Notes: generated from the letters alone by a model not told the origin. Shown: positions 24,401-36,894, numbered from the stretch's first letter. The stretch is 64,000 nt of DNA from Paragonimus skrjabini miyazakii (GCA_014338405.1 JTDE01002134.1:25984-89983); one strand, 5' to 3'. Numbers and translations: made by a program.

Positions 24401-27400
24401 TGTTTTATCCGACAGTTGTCATCGATATTTGTCAACTTAGAGGATCAACTTACTTGATTAGGAATTTTTCTTGGACGTTTTTCTCGTTGCTTACTAACTT
24501 GTTATAACTAAGTATCACTAAACTTTTTTATAGAAAGAATACCTATCCATATTTTGTATTCCTCTGAATAATGTGGATAAACTGATTTTTCTCCCAGAAT
24601 GATGATCGGATGGTCAGTCAGCTATTTTATGCTTGATACCAGTATGGAAAACGTTTGATCAATCATTGTAAAAAAACAATGTTCAATAATACACATTCAA
24701 CAAGCACATGAAAGAGCTACGATACTCCTGTTCACCTGATTTACTTACGGCTCAGGTGTGTACATTGGGTCCTTCGGATGGCGGATATACTGAGTGCAGT
24801 AGAACACACGGAAAGCTAAACCAGAAAGAAAGTCTCTAGCTGATATGTAACCGGCCACCGGCCTGACTGTGAATCCCGTTCTTGCTTTAAAATAAAATAC
24901 AAGCATCTCAAAATTAATGGCTTTATTCTTAAAGCTGAGTTTATCGAAGTCAGATACACGTAGTACATAATCTTGTCAATCCACCAAACATATGAGCGGG
25001 TGTATTAAAACAACGGATTTCATCTTCTGATGCATTGTTTAGAACAGACTTTTCACATATCGTCATCCAAACATTAGACAGTCTATGAGAAAGTTAAAAT
25101 AGATGTTGGGATCTGTTGAAGTATCGCCTTCTTCTTATGCCCACAATTTAACCCATGTTCATCAAAAACTGTTCATTCACTCGCATTTACTTTCCTAGTC
25201 CTCGCCAGTCAATTAGTATCCGTTTACGTTGGGCTTTATACAAGCTTTTAACGATTAGGCTGAACATCGCCTAATGGTTAAATACTTCAACTATAATCGT
25301 CTTGGATAGTTAATCCTAAATGGCAGTCTAGCAGTAATGCAGGTAACACATTTGTGGACAAAATAATTAATGAAATCTCGTTTTATTTTATATGCCAAAA
25401 CAATGAAGCGTCTATTGCTTCAAACTGCTTACAAATTGATTTAAATTCCATGTACTAAATTATACTTAGAAAAGAGAAAGCTTGAATGTCAATACTTGTA
25501 ATGTGTATAAACATTATTTCGAGAATTCGATCATAAAGCGTGCTTCAAGGTCAAATGTTTAGGAGCTTCTAGTCACCCAAAATTATAAACCATCTTTAAT
25601 TAAACTAACCGGACTTTATGTAATCGGTTTACTCACGAAATGTACGTCAGACACGCTAGATTGACTTTCCTGTTTTTTCATTGGGCTAGTTGTACTAGGT
25701 TCACGTATTACTCACCCGCAAACAGTGTCGCAGAGTGCTTAAAAAGGATGTTTATCATTGTTGCATCAACCAAGTGTCTGGAAGTCAGTTGATTATCATA
25801 AGTGACCGCCGGAATGGCGGTGACATTGTAATAATCTGTTCAAGCCAAGCGTGAGCATGTAGCCACAAAAGTTTGACCGTGTTAGCCAAAGGATTGTATA
25901 TACACAGTAGTGGGGATTGTGGACGAATGGTGACAGCAATGGTTTACACAAGGCGTTTAGTTCACCTTGAAATTGCACCTAGGACGCCACAGATTAGACC
26001 GAATTACGAATCAGCCTTGACTAATACGTTAGGTTTTAGCGAGCGCGCAGTATTCGAACATTGGCAGCTGCTTATCAAACCTCTAGTTAGTTATATTGAA
26101 CGATTCTCTCGAACACTGGTTGAAGTAACATGCAGAAAGTACCAGGGAAATGGACCTTGGTAGTCGAGCTCATTAACTCCACTAAACTCAGTAGACATCC
26201 TTTCAACTGGAGCAATACACTTAACCCCCAAACTGTAAATCGGTCGATACACCCCCAGGTAATATATTTCTGCGGAACACGTCTTCGGACAGTCGAAAAG
26301 ATCCTAATATTATTTGAAAATCAAGTGGAATAAAACCAGTTAACAAAAATGGACACAAATCTGCTCCCAAATCAAAAAAAGTTAAACAGGTGGATGTTAA
26401 ATTTCAGCAGCATCAAATTCTTACACGTCCATTTCTACTCTTTTTCTACCGCAAAAAAATCAACAAATACCTTCTCAAAATCAGATACTTACTTACCTTT
26501 CAGAAACTTTGACACGTCCTCCAGTTGTGGTATATCTGACTCCCTTTTCAACACAAAAGATAGTGGAATATAAAAAACGAAGACAGCTTACAAATGTTCG
26601 CCGCAAAACATAATTTTGCGCACTCTGCGTGGGTTATTCTGTAACTGAATTACACAGTTTCTGACCTTGACTTATGGTATGTTTTAGGATCATAATTGCT
26701 AGCCGTTTTCTCTTTCGTTTGAGTACAATGAAGCCCGTTCATTTGGATCATAACGCTTAGTCTAGTTTTCACGTTGTGCACATCGTGACTTAAAAAATTT
26801 GTATTGGTGTTTATATAAAAATAGCTGAAGACTTTCCGGACAGTTATAAAATACAAAATATTGATTTGTAGAAATGTTGCGAGTTATTCTAGTACGGTTG
26901 GTGGTCTACTAAATGAAGTAAGTATATGTGTAGACGGTTACTACTTGATAATTTGACATAAACTACCGTTGTGTCTACTCCATTGTGTCAGAAGACTCAT
27001 CTCCTAAGGAAACAGCAAAGGCAAATCACGTCATATTGATCGATCGATCCGGCCTCGAGTTAATGGATATGTTTCAACTCACTCGGTTAATCGGATTGCA
27101 GTTGCGCGATCGAACGCCTATATGTTATCTGAACTATTTTCTCGCGTTCACTTTCCGATAAAGTGATTTGTTCTAACACTGATTGCCAGATATGATCGAC
27201 TCGATTGATTTACTTTGCATCATGTTGGTCATGTATGGTACTCATTTTGCCCTATAAACTTAGAGTCTCTGTGGCCTAATTTAACTCGTCTGATCCTCCC
27301 AATAAACCGTGTTGCAGCATCTATTCTCCTTCTCGGTTCTGGGTCAAGCGATTGAGCTCGTACCAAAAGGGACGATCCAATACACTGTCCACAAACTTTT

Positions 27401-30400
27401 AGTTCTCCGGTTCCAGAAGTTATTACCAAACGTCAAGATGGTTTTTAACCACGGAGTATTTCCTGCTGATTACCAGTGGGGTTTTCGGCCTTTACCTTAT
27501 CACTTGAACAATCAGCCAAATTTCAACATTGGCTGAAAGAAGTTGGAAGAAGCAAATATGTCTGCTGATATATATTTAAAGACAGGATGATGTTGTTTAC
27601 AAAGACCAAGCTCGCCATTGTAGTATGCTGGGCTGTAGGATGAGCGTTGAGGATAGGAGACCATCAGTTTTTAAAATCTGTTTTCTCATTGGTGCTAAAA
27701 ACTCAAACCTGACACTAACTGACAAATATTTCAAATGTTGAACGGATAAAAAAATTAATAAAAGTAGTCAGTGTTACTTAAGCATTCCAGATTGTAAACC
27801 TGTCAGGGGAATGTATTTTATGTCAACATATAAAACACTTCTTCGTAATCATTACTGCCCTTTATAAAACATTCACATTCACTTTACCTATTCATTCACT
27901 TATATGGTGAATCGCTTAAACAGTTGATCAAATCAAGCAGTTTGACTCACAGAGCAACGTCTGTGGGTATGTAATCTGGAATAAATTACCAGAAGCTTTA
28001 ATAATGAATTTATTCTAAGTACAAGTTGATGCACATGTTCAAGGCTCTTAGGCAAGTCTTTGAGTGGCTTGGTCAACAGAATATTTTCTGTGAAGTGCAG
28101 ATCTCTTCGGAACCATACTGTGGCTGGTAGTCAGATATTGTTGGGTGAAAGCTTTTGGTAAGCTGTTGCAAGGCCTTTCTTCTGCACAGTTTCTTGACCT
28201 CGAAAATTACAATTATCTTCCGATTTACCGTTTCCATCAAACTTACTCAGTGCAATTACAGATTTGCACACACTCACAATAGCCCTGGAAACAAAATTTC
28301 CTGAATATTATGGATCGTATGAAGCAGATGAAATACGAGAAAACGTAGAGTAGGTTATTTTGATTGCAAGCATTCCAGAAGTAGTTGCTTGTCATAACCT
28401 GTTAAAACGAAAAGAATCAGTCATTGAATTATGCATGAACGTTTCTGCTGCAAACCTTCTTAGTAGGTAAGTATTTTAAGGCATGATTGAATCTAGTAAT
28501 TCTGGACGGACTAATTTTGAATGGGCACTTTGTACACGGTTGTTCTACTCAAGTTTCAGATCGCCACCTCAGCGTAATGTGAGAAGATCCCAGTTTAGCG
28601 CGAAGTCAGTCAAACGAAAAGAACAGTAGTGTTCAAACGTGACTTTGTTTGATCCATGTATCATTAATCTTTTTGGTATTTTAGTATTTAATATAATTTC
28701 TAGGATTTAGATTATTTCACACTGGACAAAAAAAATATTTACTCACCGCCCTCACATTCAGATAGGTCAAAACGTCAAAACGATGCTCTGGACTCGAGTT
28801 CCGTCCTTATTAGAGTCTAACAATAGTGCGGACCGGACCAAAATTTCTACCGTGGCCCTCGTCTACGTGAGACCGGTATATTGCTATGTGTCCCATAACA
28901 TAACTTCGAATACCATATCTGCCTGTTCTTCTGTCTTTGTGTTACGTTATCTGTTAGTTTTTCTAGTGTGCATGACAAACAGTGTGGGACACGACTTACA
29001 GCGGATCTTCACCAATTGACTGAGCTTAAAGTTCAACTGAGATCACACTGCTAAAGCACAGTTGGTTAGAAAGTTTATCTAATACATGTAGACCAATTAG
29101 TTGACATCGAGCCTTCCTAGCATGGTGTCACTGTAATCGGTTCGGTAATTAACGAAAACCTGGTGACATGCACATAATTCAACGGATTCCCAGCTTTTGG
29201 TTCGTTTTTAATCAAGAGATATTGGGGCTTCCAGCATCCATCTGTCCTACACTTCTGTGTAATCGTTCGAGAATGGCATAATATGTTTAGAGATTCACGG
29301 AACACTGTAGCAACCGCCCACCTTCATATTAGTTGATGAATTACCATAAGGTCATGCAAACGTTGATAGATAAAATGATTTTTTAGGGAAGGATAACAAC
29401 TTTTGCTTCAAGACGTTTACCTGAGATCACTTCTAGCTGAGCACGGTGCAAGTAACTGAAAATCGTTACAATTTCCAAAGGATGTAAATTCTTGTTAAAG
29501 CCTGGAAAGATTTCACCCAACATTATGTTCTTAGGTAACTCTCGCAAACTTGCAACAACCTAGATAGGTTAACTAAATAAATGTATGTTCTGTCTGATCC
29601 AGTCGTGTATTTGAACCGAGGACTCGTGAAGCGTAATGTTGATAAACATAGCCAACCTGCTCACAGTGATTCAACAATAGATAAATTTTTGTATATCATT
29701 TTAGGAGTACATATTCTGTCCTTGTTGATCATGGGTAGAGGAAACAGTTTTTAGCCTAGAAATGTATAGTAGAAATTCACTTAGGTGGAACATCAGAATA
29801 TACGGACAGCTGTTCTGTACTTCATAATTTGCACGCAATACAAATAATTACATGAAAAATAAAAAGACAATAGATGTTTGATGGAGTAACCTTTTCTCTG
29901 TTCTTAGCATTCACAACTTCAACTCAACCAAAGGCAGTACGTGGATTCAAGTACAGTTACACTGGTTAGTTTATACTCAGAGCTATGGCAAGTGGATAGG
30001 TTGTCTCAACCATATTTACAGATTCAACGCTGGCTGGTTGGTTTTGGTTGGCATATCATAGCTAATGACCAATAATTCTGAGATCCGACGACATGGTTAC
30101 AGTCTGAGTAAGGCAAACTGATAACCTATTGCCACGTGATGTTCGGGACTCACTCATGCTGGAGTTCAGTTAACAGTCAACTCTTCCCAGACTATTGAAA
30201 CATCGGTTGCCTCTAGTATTCTTGAAAATGTGCAGTTGCTCTATGTGACTGGCCTAAACATTCAGTCGGGGTGCCTTGGTCATGAGTGCGTAGTACTCAA
30301 TGTGAGTGTATATTTGTGCAATCTGTGTCTAGTGGCGTATATATAGGTGCACATTATTTGGAAATTTCAGGTTTTCGGACAGGGCCTGTAAGAGAAAATT

Positions 30401-33400
30401 CAACCTATCGCATCACATGTACTTGTTTAGTTCCTAGGACGTGATAAAAGTTTTCGACAAAAAGGTGAACGACTATTTCTGAGTAGTTGAGGACTTCGCG
30501 ATCTACGGATAAAAAATCTACTGCAATTTATCCGAATTTTCGAACTGTTAATAAGGTTTTCAAACTGTTTATTGAAGTAAAAAAGCAGACTACTTCTACC
30601 GTCTGAGTATTGTTGGAGTTCAATAAAATCGGACTGAAAGTGAAGCATCTACCACTATGCACTTTAGCTAAGCCTGTTTTCTTTTAAAGCGTTACGCTTC
30701 CGGTTTGTTAGACCAAACAGAATATTTAAAGCATCAGCGACACTTATCTGTAACACACTAGTTGATATACTCACCTTACATTCTTACTGATGGAAATTCA
30801 ACTCTCTGCTTCATGTAAACCTATACATACTACCAGTGTATTTTAAGAGAAACAAAATTCGGATCAAGTCGCCGTCTTCTGGAAATGACTGGTTATACAA
30901 CGTTGGTCCTAGGGTTATCTATCTGTTTAATAAATGAGCAATAATTGTTGTACAAAGTGGATGCTCAAGTAGCGCAACAAAACACTCACACCTTTGCAAA
31001 ACCAAGAACACACAGTAAGTAGGCTTAATTGATGGAATTGAATTAATTACAAATTGAAGTCTACTTATCATTCAAAATGTGCCTTAAATTCAGACCTATT
31101 GAATAAATCATAAAAGCTCAATTAGTTTCGAATTGCAGAATATGAACAGTGTATTGAGCAACGACATGAAAATATTCGAAACATCAGGTTACTGAGTATC
31201 AGCTCACTTGTATCCAGCATGCTGTTGCAAAAGTTTCAAATTTTCCAGATGTTGCGTACAAGCATGTGTTTCATAGAGTTTTATCAGTTCTCTGTAGATA
31301 GTTCTCCTGTCAATTTATGGTTTGTGAAAATTTGAAAAACAACGTTTTGGAATAAATATTACACGAAAAATATTATAAACGGATAAAACGAATTAAAATA
31401 GCAATTTAACGTACATTTAAAAATAAACTCAAGATTTGTAATTGGTATGAACCTTGCATTTATGTGGTTGATAACGAAAGACGGTAAACTGCATTGGGTT
31501 TTTATTTGAAGATATAACCTAACTGTTTAGGAAATTGAAGTATTGCTAGTTTAGATTAGATGATGGTACAGTTATACTTTATCGCTCTACAAAACTGTAT
31601 CAGAGTTTTGATACACCGTGAATGTCAGACTTCTCAGGTCACTCAATAAGTGAAACTCCAATGAATTAATTTGGACCAACTTACAGTTTATCAGTTCAAA
31701 ACACACCATTTCAATCAAGATAGAAAAAAGTGTGTGATCACAAACTTATTCTTGTTCTGTATCGTATAGCCCAGGGTATCCAGCTTATTTCGCCTGAGTA
31801 TCCCAACTGTGTTATTTTTTTCGGTCCACAAGTGTTGTTGTTATACTAGGAATGTAGGTGCACCATAAAATAGCATTCTTTAAGCGCTGTTCGCTATTAA
31901 AATATTTTTTTAAGTTCCACATAGATTTGGTCTTTAAAAAAATGAACGTTATGCTCCTTGGTTAACAGTTATCTCGACAAACCAAGAAGTATAACCACCG
32001 TACTGTTTGATGTGAATTCGTATGTTGACGCCGGAAAACAAGCTGTAACCTCAGGCAGCGTGGGCTCAGTTCACTTGATTTTGCAATGAGTGGGTTAAAT
32101 CTTGTCTAAGAAGCCATACCTCATCACGCGACAGTGAAGTCTACTGCTATCATATTCGATTATCTCAACAGATCCTTTAAAGAGAGCTACATTCAAGGTA
32201 TCACTCACGGTTTATTTACGTCGCCCTGTACATAATAACATTCTGATAACTCGTTTCTGGTCCCTAGACCTATTCACGGTCGGTGCTACCAAAAAGCCTT
32301 AGTTCACTCAACTGCCTCCGACATATTAACTACCAACAGCAGAAAGGAAACGTCTGAAGTGAATCATTCAAGTTGCTGTTGAATAAGGTCAACCGAGAAA
32401 GCAAGACATTTTGCGCTTCCAGCTGACGTATTCCGGTTCCTTGAAAATAACTCAAATATTCTTCGAGCATGTTCAAGTAAGTAGAAGGTCAAAGTACTGA
32501 TAATCGATAACTTCCCGGTTTTAGTTGAGACAGTCTATTATATAGCTTGTTGCACATCGTCTATTTCTATATGGTTCGAACTCAAGATTCTGTCCTGCTG
32601 TCCGCTAAACGAGGATAAAAAAATCATTTCAAGGACTAAGTAACACATTGGTTATTTGCATACCGTAGCCAGGTTCTTAGGTTGAAGAAACTGTTTGTAT
32701 CGGAACGTTGGTTGATTGTTCTCAGAAGTACATTTTGAAAACCATGAGACATTCGTGCTTCAATTACATTCCAAGACCGACGTTTGTTAACGCTGGTAGC
32801 TTTAGCATAAACACGGATCAAATGCAGAAAACGGACCGTCTGTTAGTGCTATTATACCAATATCTATAGTAGTCTGTCTCGATAAGGTGAACTATTCTTA
32901 GCAAAAGTCATTTAAAACAGATTGATGAAACTAGTCAAAGTAAAACTCCAACGTACCATGTATTTCTCTCCGTTTCTGTGTATTCAATTCGAGGTATTGG
33001 TTGTCCACTACAACCAAAAGTACCGCATGGAGTAACGAATAACTGAACAAAAATGAAAGCTTCTCAAAATTTTGCAGATATTTGTGAAAGTTATCATCAG
33101 AAAAGTGACAGTTCATTCCGATTTTGCGTTCCAATTTATAAGTGGCCAAGTGGTTCAAACCGAATGGATCAAACAAAACAGAAACTAGTATTTAGCGTTT
33201 ATAATCGACAAAATGTTTTACTAGCCCTTGAGAGTTTGCCAAAAATAATGCTTTTTCTTTCCGTGGAACTCTGTTTACTTCTAAAAATGAAATAACTGGT
33301 ATATTCACCAACCTAGCTGAGATATATTTTGTAAAACGTTACATAACAGTTAAGTATGTAGATGATGCTTAACTTAGTCTACGTAACTTCTGCCAATTTC

Positions 33401-35593
33401 AGTTAGTCGATACACCGATTAGTTGCTATACGAACTATTTTGATGATACGCTCAGCAACAGCTTGCAAAAACCGAAGAAATGTTTACTACTGTATCCATA
33501 ACTCAAAGTATGATCTCGTATTTGATTTTGAACCTTTGTTTTAATATTCATGACTCAACCGTGTCGTTCGGCCTATTGATTCTCAATTATGATATTGATT
33601 TTTATGTCATTTATAAAAAAGAGCGCTATGCAGACGTTGAATATCCTACATGACAGGCCACATTTCGTGAACTGCAAACCTACTGGTAGGTAAAAAAAGT
33701 TCAAAAGAATATTGTTTATGGTGAAAAATAGGTCAACTTACTATTTGTAATTGAATGCTATATCAGCGAAAATTATTCTCCTTTTTCGGTACTCTTCGTC
33801 TTTAAACCCCTGGTATTGTGGCGGTAAAAACAAATTTGATGTCAGAATATACAAATGTAATAGATGATGCTTCAAGTAAAGGAGCAAGAAAATTTAGACT
33901 GAGGCATTTTGAAAAGGGGTTGGTTCCCTCAAACGTAAACTAACGGAAGGGAATATGCAGAAGCCTTGTGTTTATTCCGCTGATGTGTGCAAGTACAGTT
34001 CAGTAATTCGTGCTAATCTAATGAAGGTTTTCCTTTCCAACGAAACAAAAATACATGCTCTCAGTTTCATTCGCGCTACTGCGGAGCTAACATATCTCAT
34101 TGCAGTTTTGATGGTGCCTCTGGTTTGGTTGCCTCAGTATACTTAATAGAGTGAGGGCTCACAAATGGTTGTGAAAACAAATGTGAGTCTTGCGTGCGCA
34201 CTTTCTGCTTGGTTCCTTTGCCCAATACACTGTCGGATTATACATCCTTATATTACTAATAACTACTATTGACTGACTCAAGATCAACATTTGACAGCAC
34301 ACTGTTCAGATATGATATGACTGATCTGTAGTGAGGATGGAACGTGAAACTTATTGACTAAATCTTTATTTTCACTCGCCGATCTTGAAGTGTGGAATGA
34401 CAATTTTTTTAAATCATATAGGTATCAGCCCGTAATACGGTGAACTACAAAAAGCAATTGTACTCTGGGGTACTCACTGGATGGTCTGCATCCAAATCTT
34501 TGCCGTACATGAGCACATGGTTAGACACCTCGTCCAATTCGGATACGTGCCGTGGGAACCATGGAACGTGAATTAGTTCGCCCTCTTCAGGACACGTCAG
34601 TTTCTCACCCAAGCCTGCAGTATTTGAAGACAGCGATTTAGGGTCGAGTTGATATTTTCAATACAAATTACAAACATGTTCAACGCATTCAGGAGAAAAC
34701 TTTCAGTTTCTTCACATTAAAAAACACAGAAAATCTCTTTCCAGAACTGTAAATAACTCGTGCAGTAAAATACATTCCTGAATTAATAAAATCTCTAGAA
34801 AAAACATTCAAAACTGCCCAATATGTTGCGTAAGTTTTAAAGGTTATGGGAGAGGTCAAGAGCAATTGAACTGGGTAGACTTGATTGAAATATTTGTAGT
34901 AATTGTGCAGATATATCGAAACGATGACGTATATCTTGCGCAATTTTTTACAGGAACACTCTGACACTTATAATATTCCGTTTGCCAGGTTTGCCAGAAG
35001 ATCGTCCGATTCTAATAGTCCTCATGTTAAACTTGAACCGTAATAGCCAGTAAGTACTGAATGCCACCTGACTACTCCACTGGTCTTCACGTGGCGTGTT
35101 TTCCGCCTACACGAACAATTATCCATCTGATCTTGTTTAGTGCCCACTTATCTGAACGAATTATGACTAACAAGTTTATTACTCATGTTGAGTGTGTGAA
35201 CTGTTCGATGAATCTTTTTAAAAGACCTATGACTCGCTTCCCTGTTTATTACATTGCTTTTCTAATACCACGTCCCCCGATTACCATTTATTTTGTGATT
35301 GCAATGGCATCTGACATGTCTTTTTTCTACCAGCATTTCAGAATTCGAAGACACCCATCATAAAAATGGTTGCTAGAACGTAACCTCACCTTTGTGAAAA
35401 ACTTACCAGAGGGTTCTTCGGTGTATACTGCAACATGTGTCGTCACTTTCTGCAAGGCTTTTGTTAGATCTTCCACCGTTTCTTCCTCTATTGACGTGCG
35501 TGCGAACAGTTCTAAGTTAGGACCAATCTTGTCAGCACTGTTTTGATCAACTTTCTGCCTTGTTTCGAGATGAGACAGCCGAGCGTTCATGGC
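15319..35593 (-). CDS. TPH: Tryptophan hydroxylase gene, 11 exons, lacking the first exon (and possibly the last)
   Basis: Biopterin-dependent aromatic amino acid hydroxylase converting tryptophan to 5-hydroxytryptophan, the committed step of serotonin synthesis in neurons. Eleven exons on the minus strand (35407-35593, 34478-34614, 33742-33809, 32957-33007, 31208-31306, 26497-26543, 24749-24884, 23240-23366, 19606-19701, 18841-18974, 15319-15469) sum to 1233 nt and read through all ten junctions in one frame, giving 411 residues. ACT regulatory domain is at about 1-62, the catalytic domain at about 78-360 and the start of the C-terminal helix at about 362-411. Iron ligands are His246 and His251 (HELLGH) and Glu291 (FTIEFGLC). 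Their spacing of 5 and 40 residues is that of human TPH1 272/277/317. CYFFTIEFGLC, SISELK, KMRHFARTIKRPF and VAGYISARDF favour TPH over tyrosine hydroxylase, although DCCHELLGH is the TH-like variant. The start codon exon was not located. The last exon ends in a good gtaagt donor, so a small terminal exon may exist. Confidence 0.93.
15470..18840 (-). other. TPH intron 10 (GC-AG)
   Basis: 3371 nt, starts gcgagt and ends tgctttcag. Contains short open frames on both strands (for example 16856-17068, 17788-18066, 18456-18650) that I regard as noise or old repeat sequence. Confidence 0.75.
18841..18974 (-). CDS. TPH: TPH exon j; GC donor
   Basis: 134 nt, acceptor ttctgaag, donor ATGAG/gcgagt. 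It encodes YALSDKAVIKPFVPTEVMKE, then CMVTTFQKGYFETSTFEEA and TEKMR. The pattern 'TTFQxxYFxxxSFExAxxKMR' is TPH-specific. A GC donor is required to keep KMR|HFARTIKRPF in frame. Confidence 0.9.
18975..19605 (-). other. TPH intron 9 (GC-AG)
   Basis: 631 nt, starts gcaagt and ends ttctgaag. The shortest intron of the gene. No internal feature seen. Confidence 0.8.
19606..19701 (-). CDS. TPH: TPH exon i: third iron ligand; GC donor
   Basis: 96 nt, phase 0 at both ends, acceptor tttcctag. It encodes CYFFTIEFGLCRQNGQLRAY and GAGLLSSISELK. The Glu of IEFGLC is the third Fe ligand. The frame stays open past the boundary, but homology stops at SELK. The junction reads AAA/gcaagt, a GC-AG donor that joins in phase to the next exon. 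Confidence 0.93.
19702..23239 (-). other. TPH intron 8
   Basis: 3538 nt, gtaagt...tttcctag. No nested gene recognised. Open frames near 20598-21064 and 22766-22975 lack any support. Confidence 0.75.
23240..23366 (-). CDS. TPH: TPH exon h: iron-binding HELLGH
   Basis: 127 nt, acceptor gtattttag, donor ACA/gtaagt. It encodes DCCHELLGHMPMLADPKFAR, then FSHEIGLASLG and ending KKLAT. The two His of HELLGH are the Fe(II) ligands. DCC instead of the usual TPH DTC is the only clearly TH-like position seen. Confidence 0.96.
23920..24015 (-). mobile_element. tRNA-like SINE fragment in TPH intron 7
   Basis: Minus strand carries GGTTCAAATCCC (23955-23966), a B box, with a plausible A-box region upstream (gagatgtccaataacg). 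The open frame of 76 codons here is repeat-derived. It differs from the hammerhead SINE. Confidence 0.5.
24749..24884 (-). CDS. TPH: TPH exon g: pterin-binding core
   Basis: 136 nt, acceptor attttaaag, donor GAGCC/gtaagt. It encodes RTGFTVRPVAGYISARDFLS then GLAFRVFYCTQYIRH and DPMYTPEP. The Tyr in VAGY (Leu in TH) and SGLAFRVF are TPH-like. Confidence 0.95.
26497..26543 (-). CDS. TPH: TPH exon f (47 nt micro-exon)
   Basis: Acceptor gttgaaaag, donor AAAG/gtaagt. It encodes ESDIPQLEDVSKFLK, the nearly invariant 'xxIPQLEDVSxFLK' motif that forms part of the pterin-binding region. The upstream intron is the longest in the gene (4664 nt). Confidence 0.92.
28785..28829 (-). ncRNA. Decayed hammerhead ribozyme (TPH intron 5)
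   Basis: 45 nt that align without gaps to the hammerheads at 11914 and 39813: GCACTA, then CTCTAATAAG, then ACTCGAGTC, ending CAGAGC. The core CTGATGA has become TTGTTAG and GAAA has lost an A, and stem I is mispaired, so it is inactive. No clear tRNA-like head was found beside it. Confidence 0.6.
29600..29672 (-). mobile_element. tRNA-like SINE fragment in TPH intron 5
   Basis: Minus strand shows gtgagcaggttggc (A-box-like, about 29651-29664) and GGTTCAAATAC (B box, 29607-29617), about tRNA-spaced. There is no good cloverleaf, and it is likely SINE-derived. Confidence 0.45.
31208..31306 (-). CDS. TPH: TPH exon e
   Basis: 99 nt, acceptor ttgacag, donor AA/gtgagc. It encodes RTIYRELIKLYETHACTQHL and a segment ending QQHAGY, matching the 'LYPTHACxxxLxNLPLLxKYCGY' region. 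Outgoing phase is 2 (Lys split). Confidence 0.92.
32957..33007 (-). CDS. TPH: TPH exon d (51 nt micro-exon)
   Basis: Acceptor gttgtag, donor TG/gtacgt. It encodes GQPIPRIEYTETERNTW (Trp split with the next exon), matching the family motif G-x-PIP-x-x-x-YT-x-E-x-x-TW. Its open frame is too short to be seen without splicing. Confidence 0.9.
33742..33809 (-). CDS. TPH: TPH exon c
   Basis: 68 nt, acceptor caataccag, donor TA/gtaagt. It encodes GFKDEEYRKRRIIFADIAF and NYK, continuing DADHP|GFKD exactly as in the family. It ends in phase 2 inside a Tyr codon completed by the next exon. Confidence 0.92.
34478..34614 (-). CDS. TPH: TPH exon b: start of catalytic domain
   Basis: Acceptor tactgcag, donor CCA/gtgagt, 137 nt, incoming phase 1 and outgoing phase 0. 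It encodes VPWFPRHVSELDEVSNHVL followed by MYGKDLDADHP, the conserved entry to the hydroxylase catalytic domain. The LMYG-x-x-LDADHP form is typical of TPH. Confidence 0.93.
35407..35593 (-). CDS. TPH: TPH exon a: ACT regulatory domain
   Basis: 62 codons plus one base. Acceptor ctgaag precedes GCC ATG AAC, and donor CTCTG/gtaagt ends it in phase 1. NARLSHLETRQ aligns with the 'NLxHIESR' strand of the TPH/TH regulatory domain, and ETVEDLTKALQKV fits the second helix. The incoming phase is 0, so the missing upstream exon must end on a complete codon. The internal ATG is not the gene start, because the beta1-alpha1 part of the ACT fold would be missing. Confidence 0.85.
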
Positions 35594-36589
35594 CTTCAGA
35601 TGAGAAGCACGAATATAATGTTTCATTATCAATACAGGAAACTGTTTTCAAATTGCATTCAGTTGGGTTGATGTCAAAAAACCTGTTCATGTAAGAATTG
35701 GGCCCCGGAGACTAACAAAAATATTTTATTCAAGGAGTGAATGACTGTAAAGGCTAGTGACATCAGCCTGATCGTCGTTATTTAGACCTAATCGACCTAC
35801 CAATATTTATTGGAAATAGGACCGTAAAAATGAGTGCGCACAAACTACATAGTCGGTCGAGAGTCTCTACACAATACCAGATACTAACTATGTAACAAAA
35901 TGTTACAAATCGATGAACATTAGTGCAAAATAAAATCAAAAATGTCAAAAAGATACGCAATTCCGCAATCTACATTTTTGTCCGCTTCATTTAAAGTTTT
36001 TTCCATAAAGGTACTGACTAACCTTTTATCTCCAGCTATATGATGATTATGTTCTCGAAATCTACTCTGTAACCTGGTTGATGCAACTCAGATTTTGCAA
36101 AATACAGTCAAGATTGCCCATATTCAACATGTTCGTAATAGCGAGCAAACCGAAAATATCAATTTCATAAAGCTGACGAATATGTTAAATCACACATAAG
36201 GGTAAACGTTCCTCATTTAGTTCAGTCAGACATGTGGTTACCACAAATGAAAGTTGTAGAAACACAGACAAGCGAGCAGTACACAAAGTGATTTAACAAA
36301 ACCATTATCATGTGGTCAGCTTCAAAGAAAGTGCATTGATCGTTTCCGAATCTTTCGTACTCAACTAACTTATCGTTATTGTCCAATCAGCATGGCTTGC
36401 TATTCGTTATCAGTGTTCATTTAATCAATGGACACATGACTAGACCGTGCTACGTAATCGATGGGACCAGGCTCCTCCTAATGTCGATAGCATGTTACTT
36501 GGTCACGCATCCCCACAGTCACGTCTGTAGTCCGTGTGTGTAGACTTTCATGCAGTCTCTAGTATGTTATCACATCGAGGAAATGAAAA

Positions 36590-36790
36590 GTTTCGTCAAT
36601 AGCTCAAATCCTTGCCACAGCCTGGACTGGAACTCCGGTGGCACGTTAACGAAGCAACCGTGTTGACCGCTGCTCTGCGCCATTTGCCTCACATTTGGCA
36701 CGACCGAATTATCATATGTGATCGCTCAACCACTTTTGCATGTGAATAATGATCCGGTTGCCCGATCGCCTCGTCCTGTTAAATCCAATC
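36590..36790 (-). mobile_element. SINE copy C, hammerhead destroyed
   Basis: Reverse complement gives cgaggcgatcgggcaacc, agtggttgagcgatcaca, tggcgcagagcagcggtcaa and cacggttgcttc, clearly the head of copies A and B. A degenerate B box (gagttccagtcc) follows. Where the ribozyme should start it reads gagctattgacgaaac, which keeps the core's left part but lacks stem II, so it cannot fold. Confidence 0.7.
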
Positions 36791-36894
36791 GATGAGCCCT
36801 CGAGTAGAATTTTCTCTCCAAGTTGATCTCACAGAAATCACTAACTTTTTGAGCGGTATTTTGATTACTGATGAATAGTCGGGGATTTTGGTTT

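Larger units (their letters stand above)
26544..31207 (-). other. TPH intron 5, the longest
   Basis: 4664 nt, gtgagc...gttgaaaag. It hosts the decayed hammerhead (28785-28829), a tRNA-like SINE piece (29600-29672) and a possible repeat with a 66-codon minus-strand frame at 27229-27429 (basic, Arg-rich). The repeat load explains its size. Confidence 0.75.

Noticed and set aside
15319..35593. Tyrosine or phenylalanine hydroxylase as the identity of the gene
   Set aside because: CYFFTIEFGLC (TH and PAH have YWFTVEFGLC), VAGY, SISELK and KMRHFARTIKRPF are TPH-type. Only the DCC triplet is TH-like.
36016..36062. Candidate TPH exon with LQSRFREHNHHIAGDK on the minus strand
   Set aside because: It looked like the ACT helix, but its outgoing phase (2) does not match exon a (phase 0) and the upstream phase gives stops.
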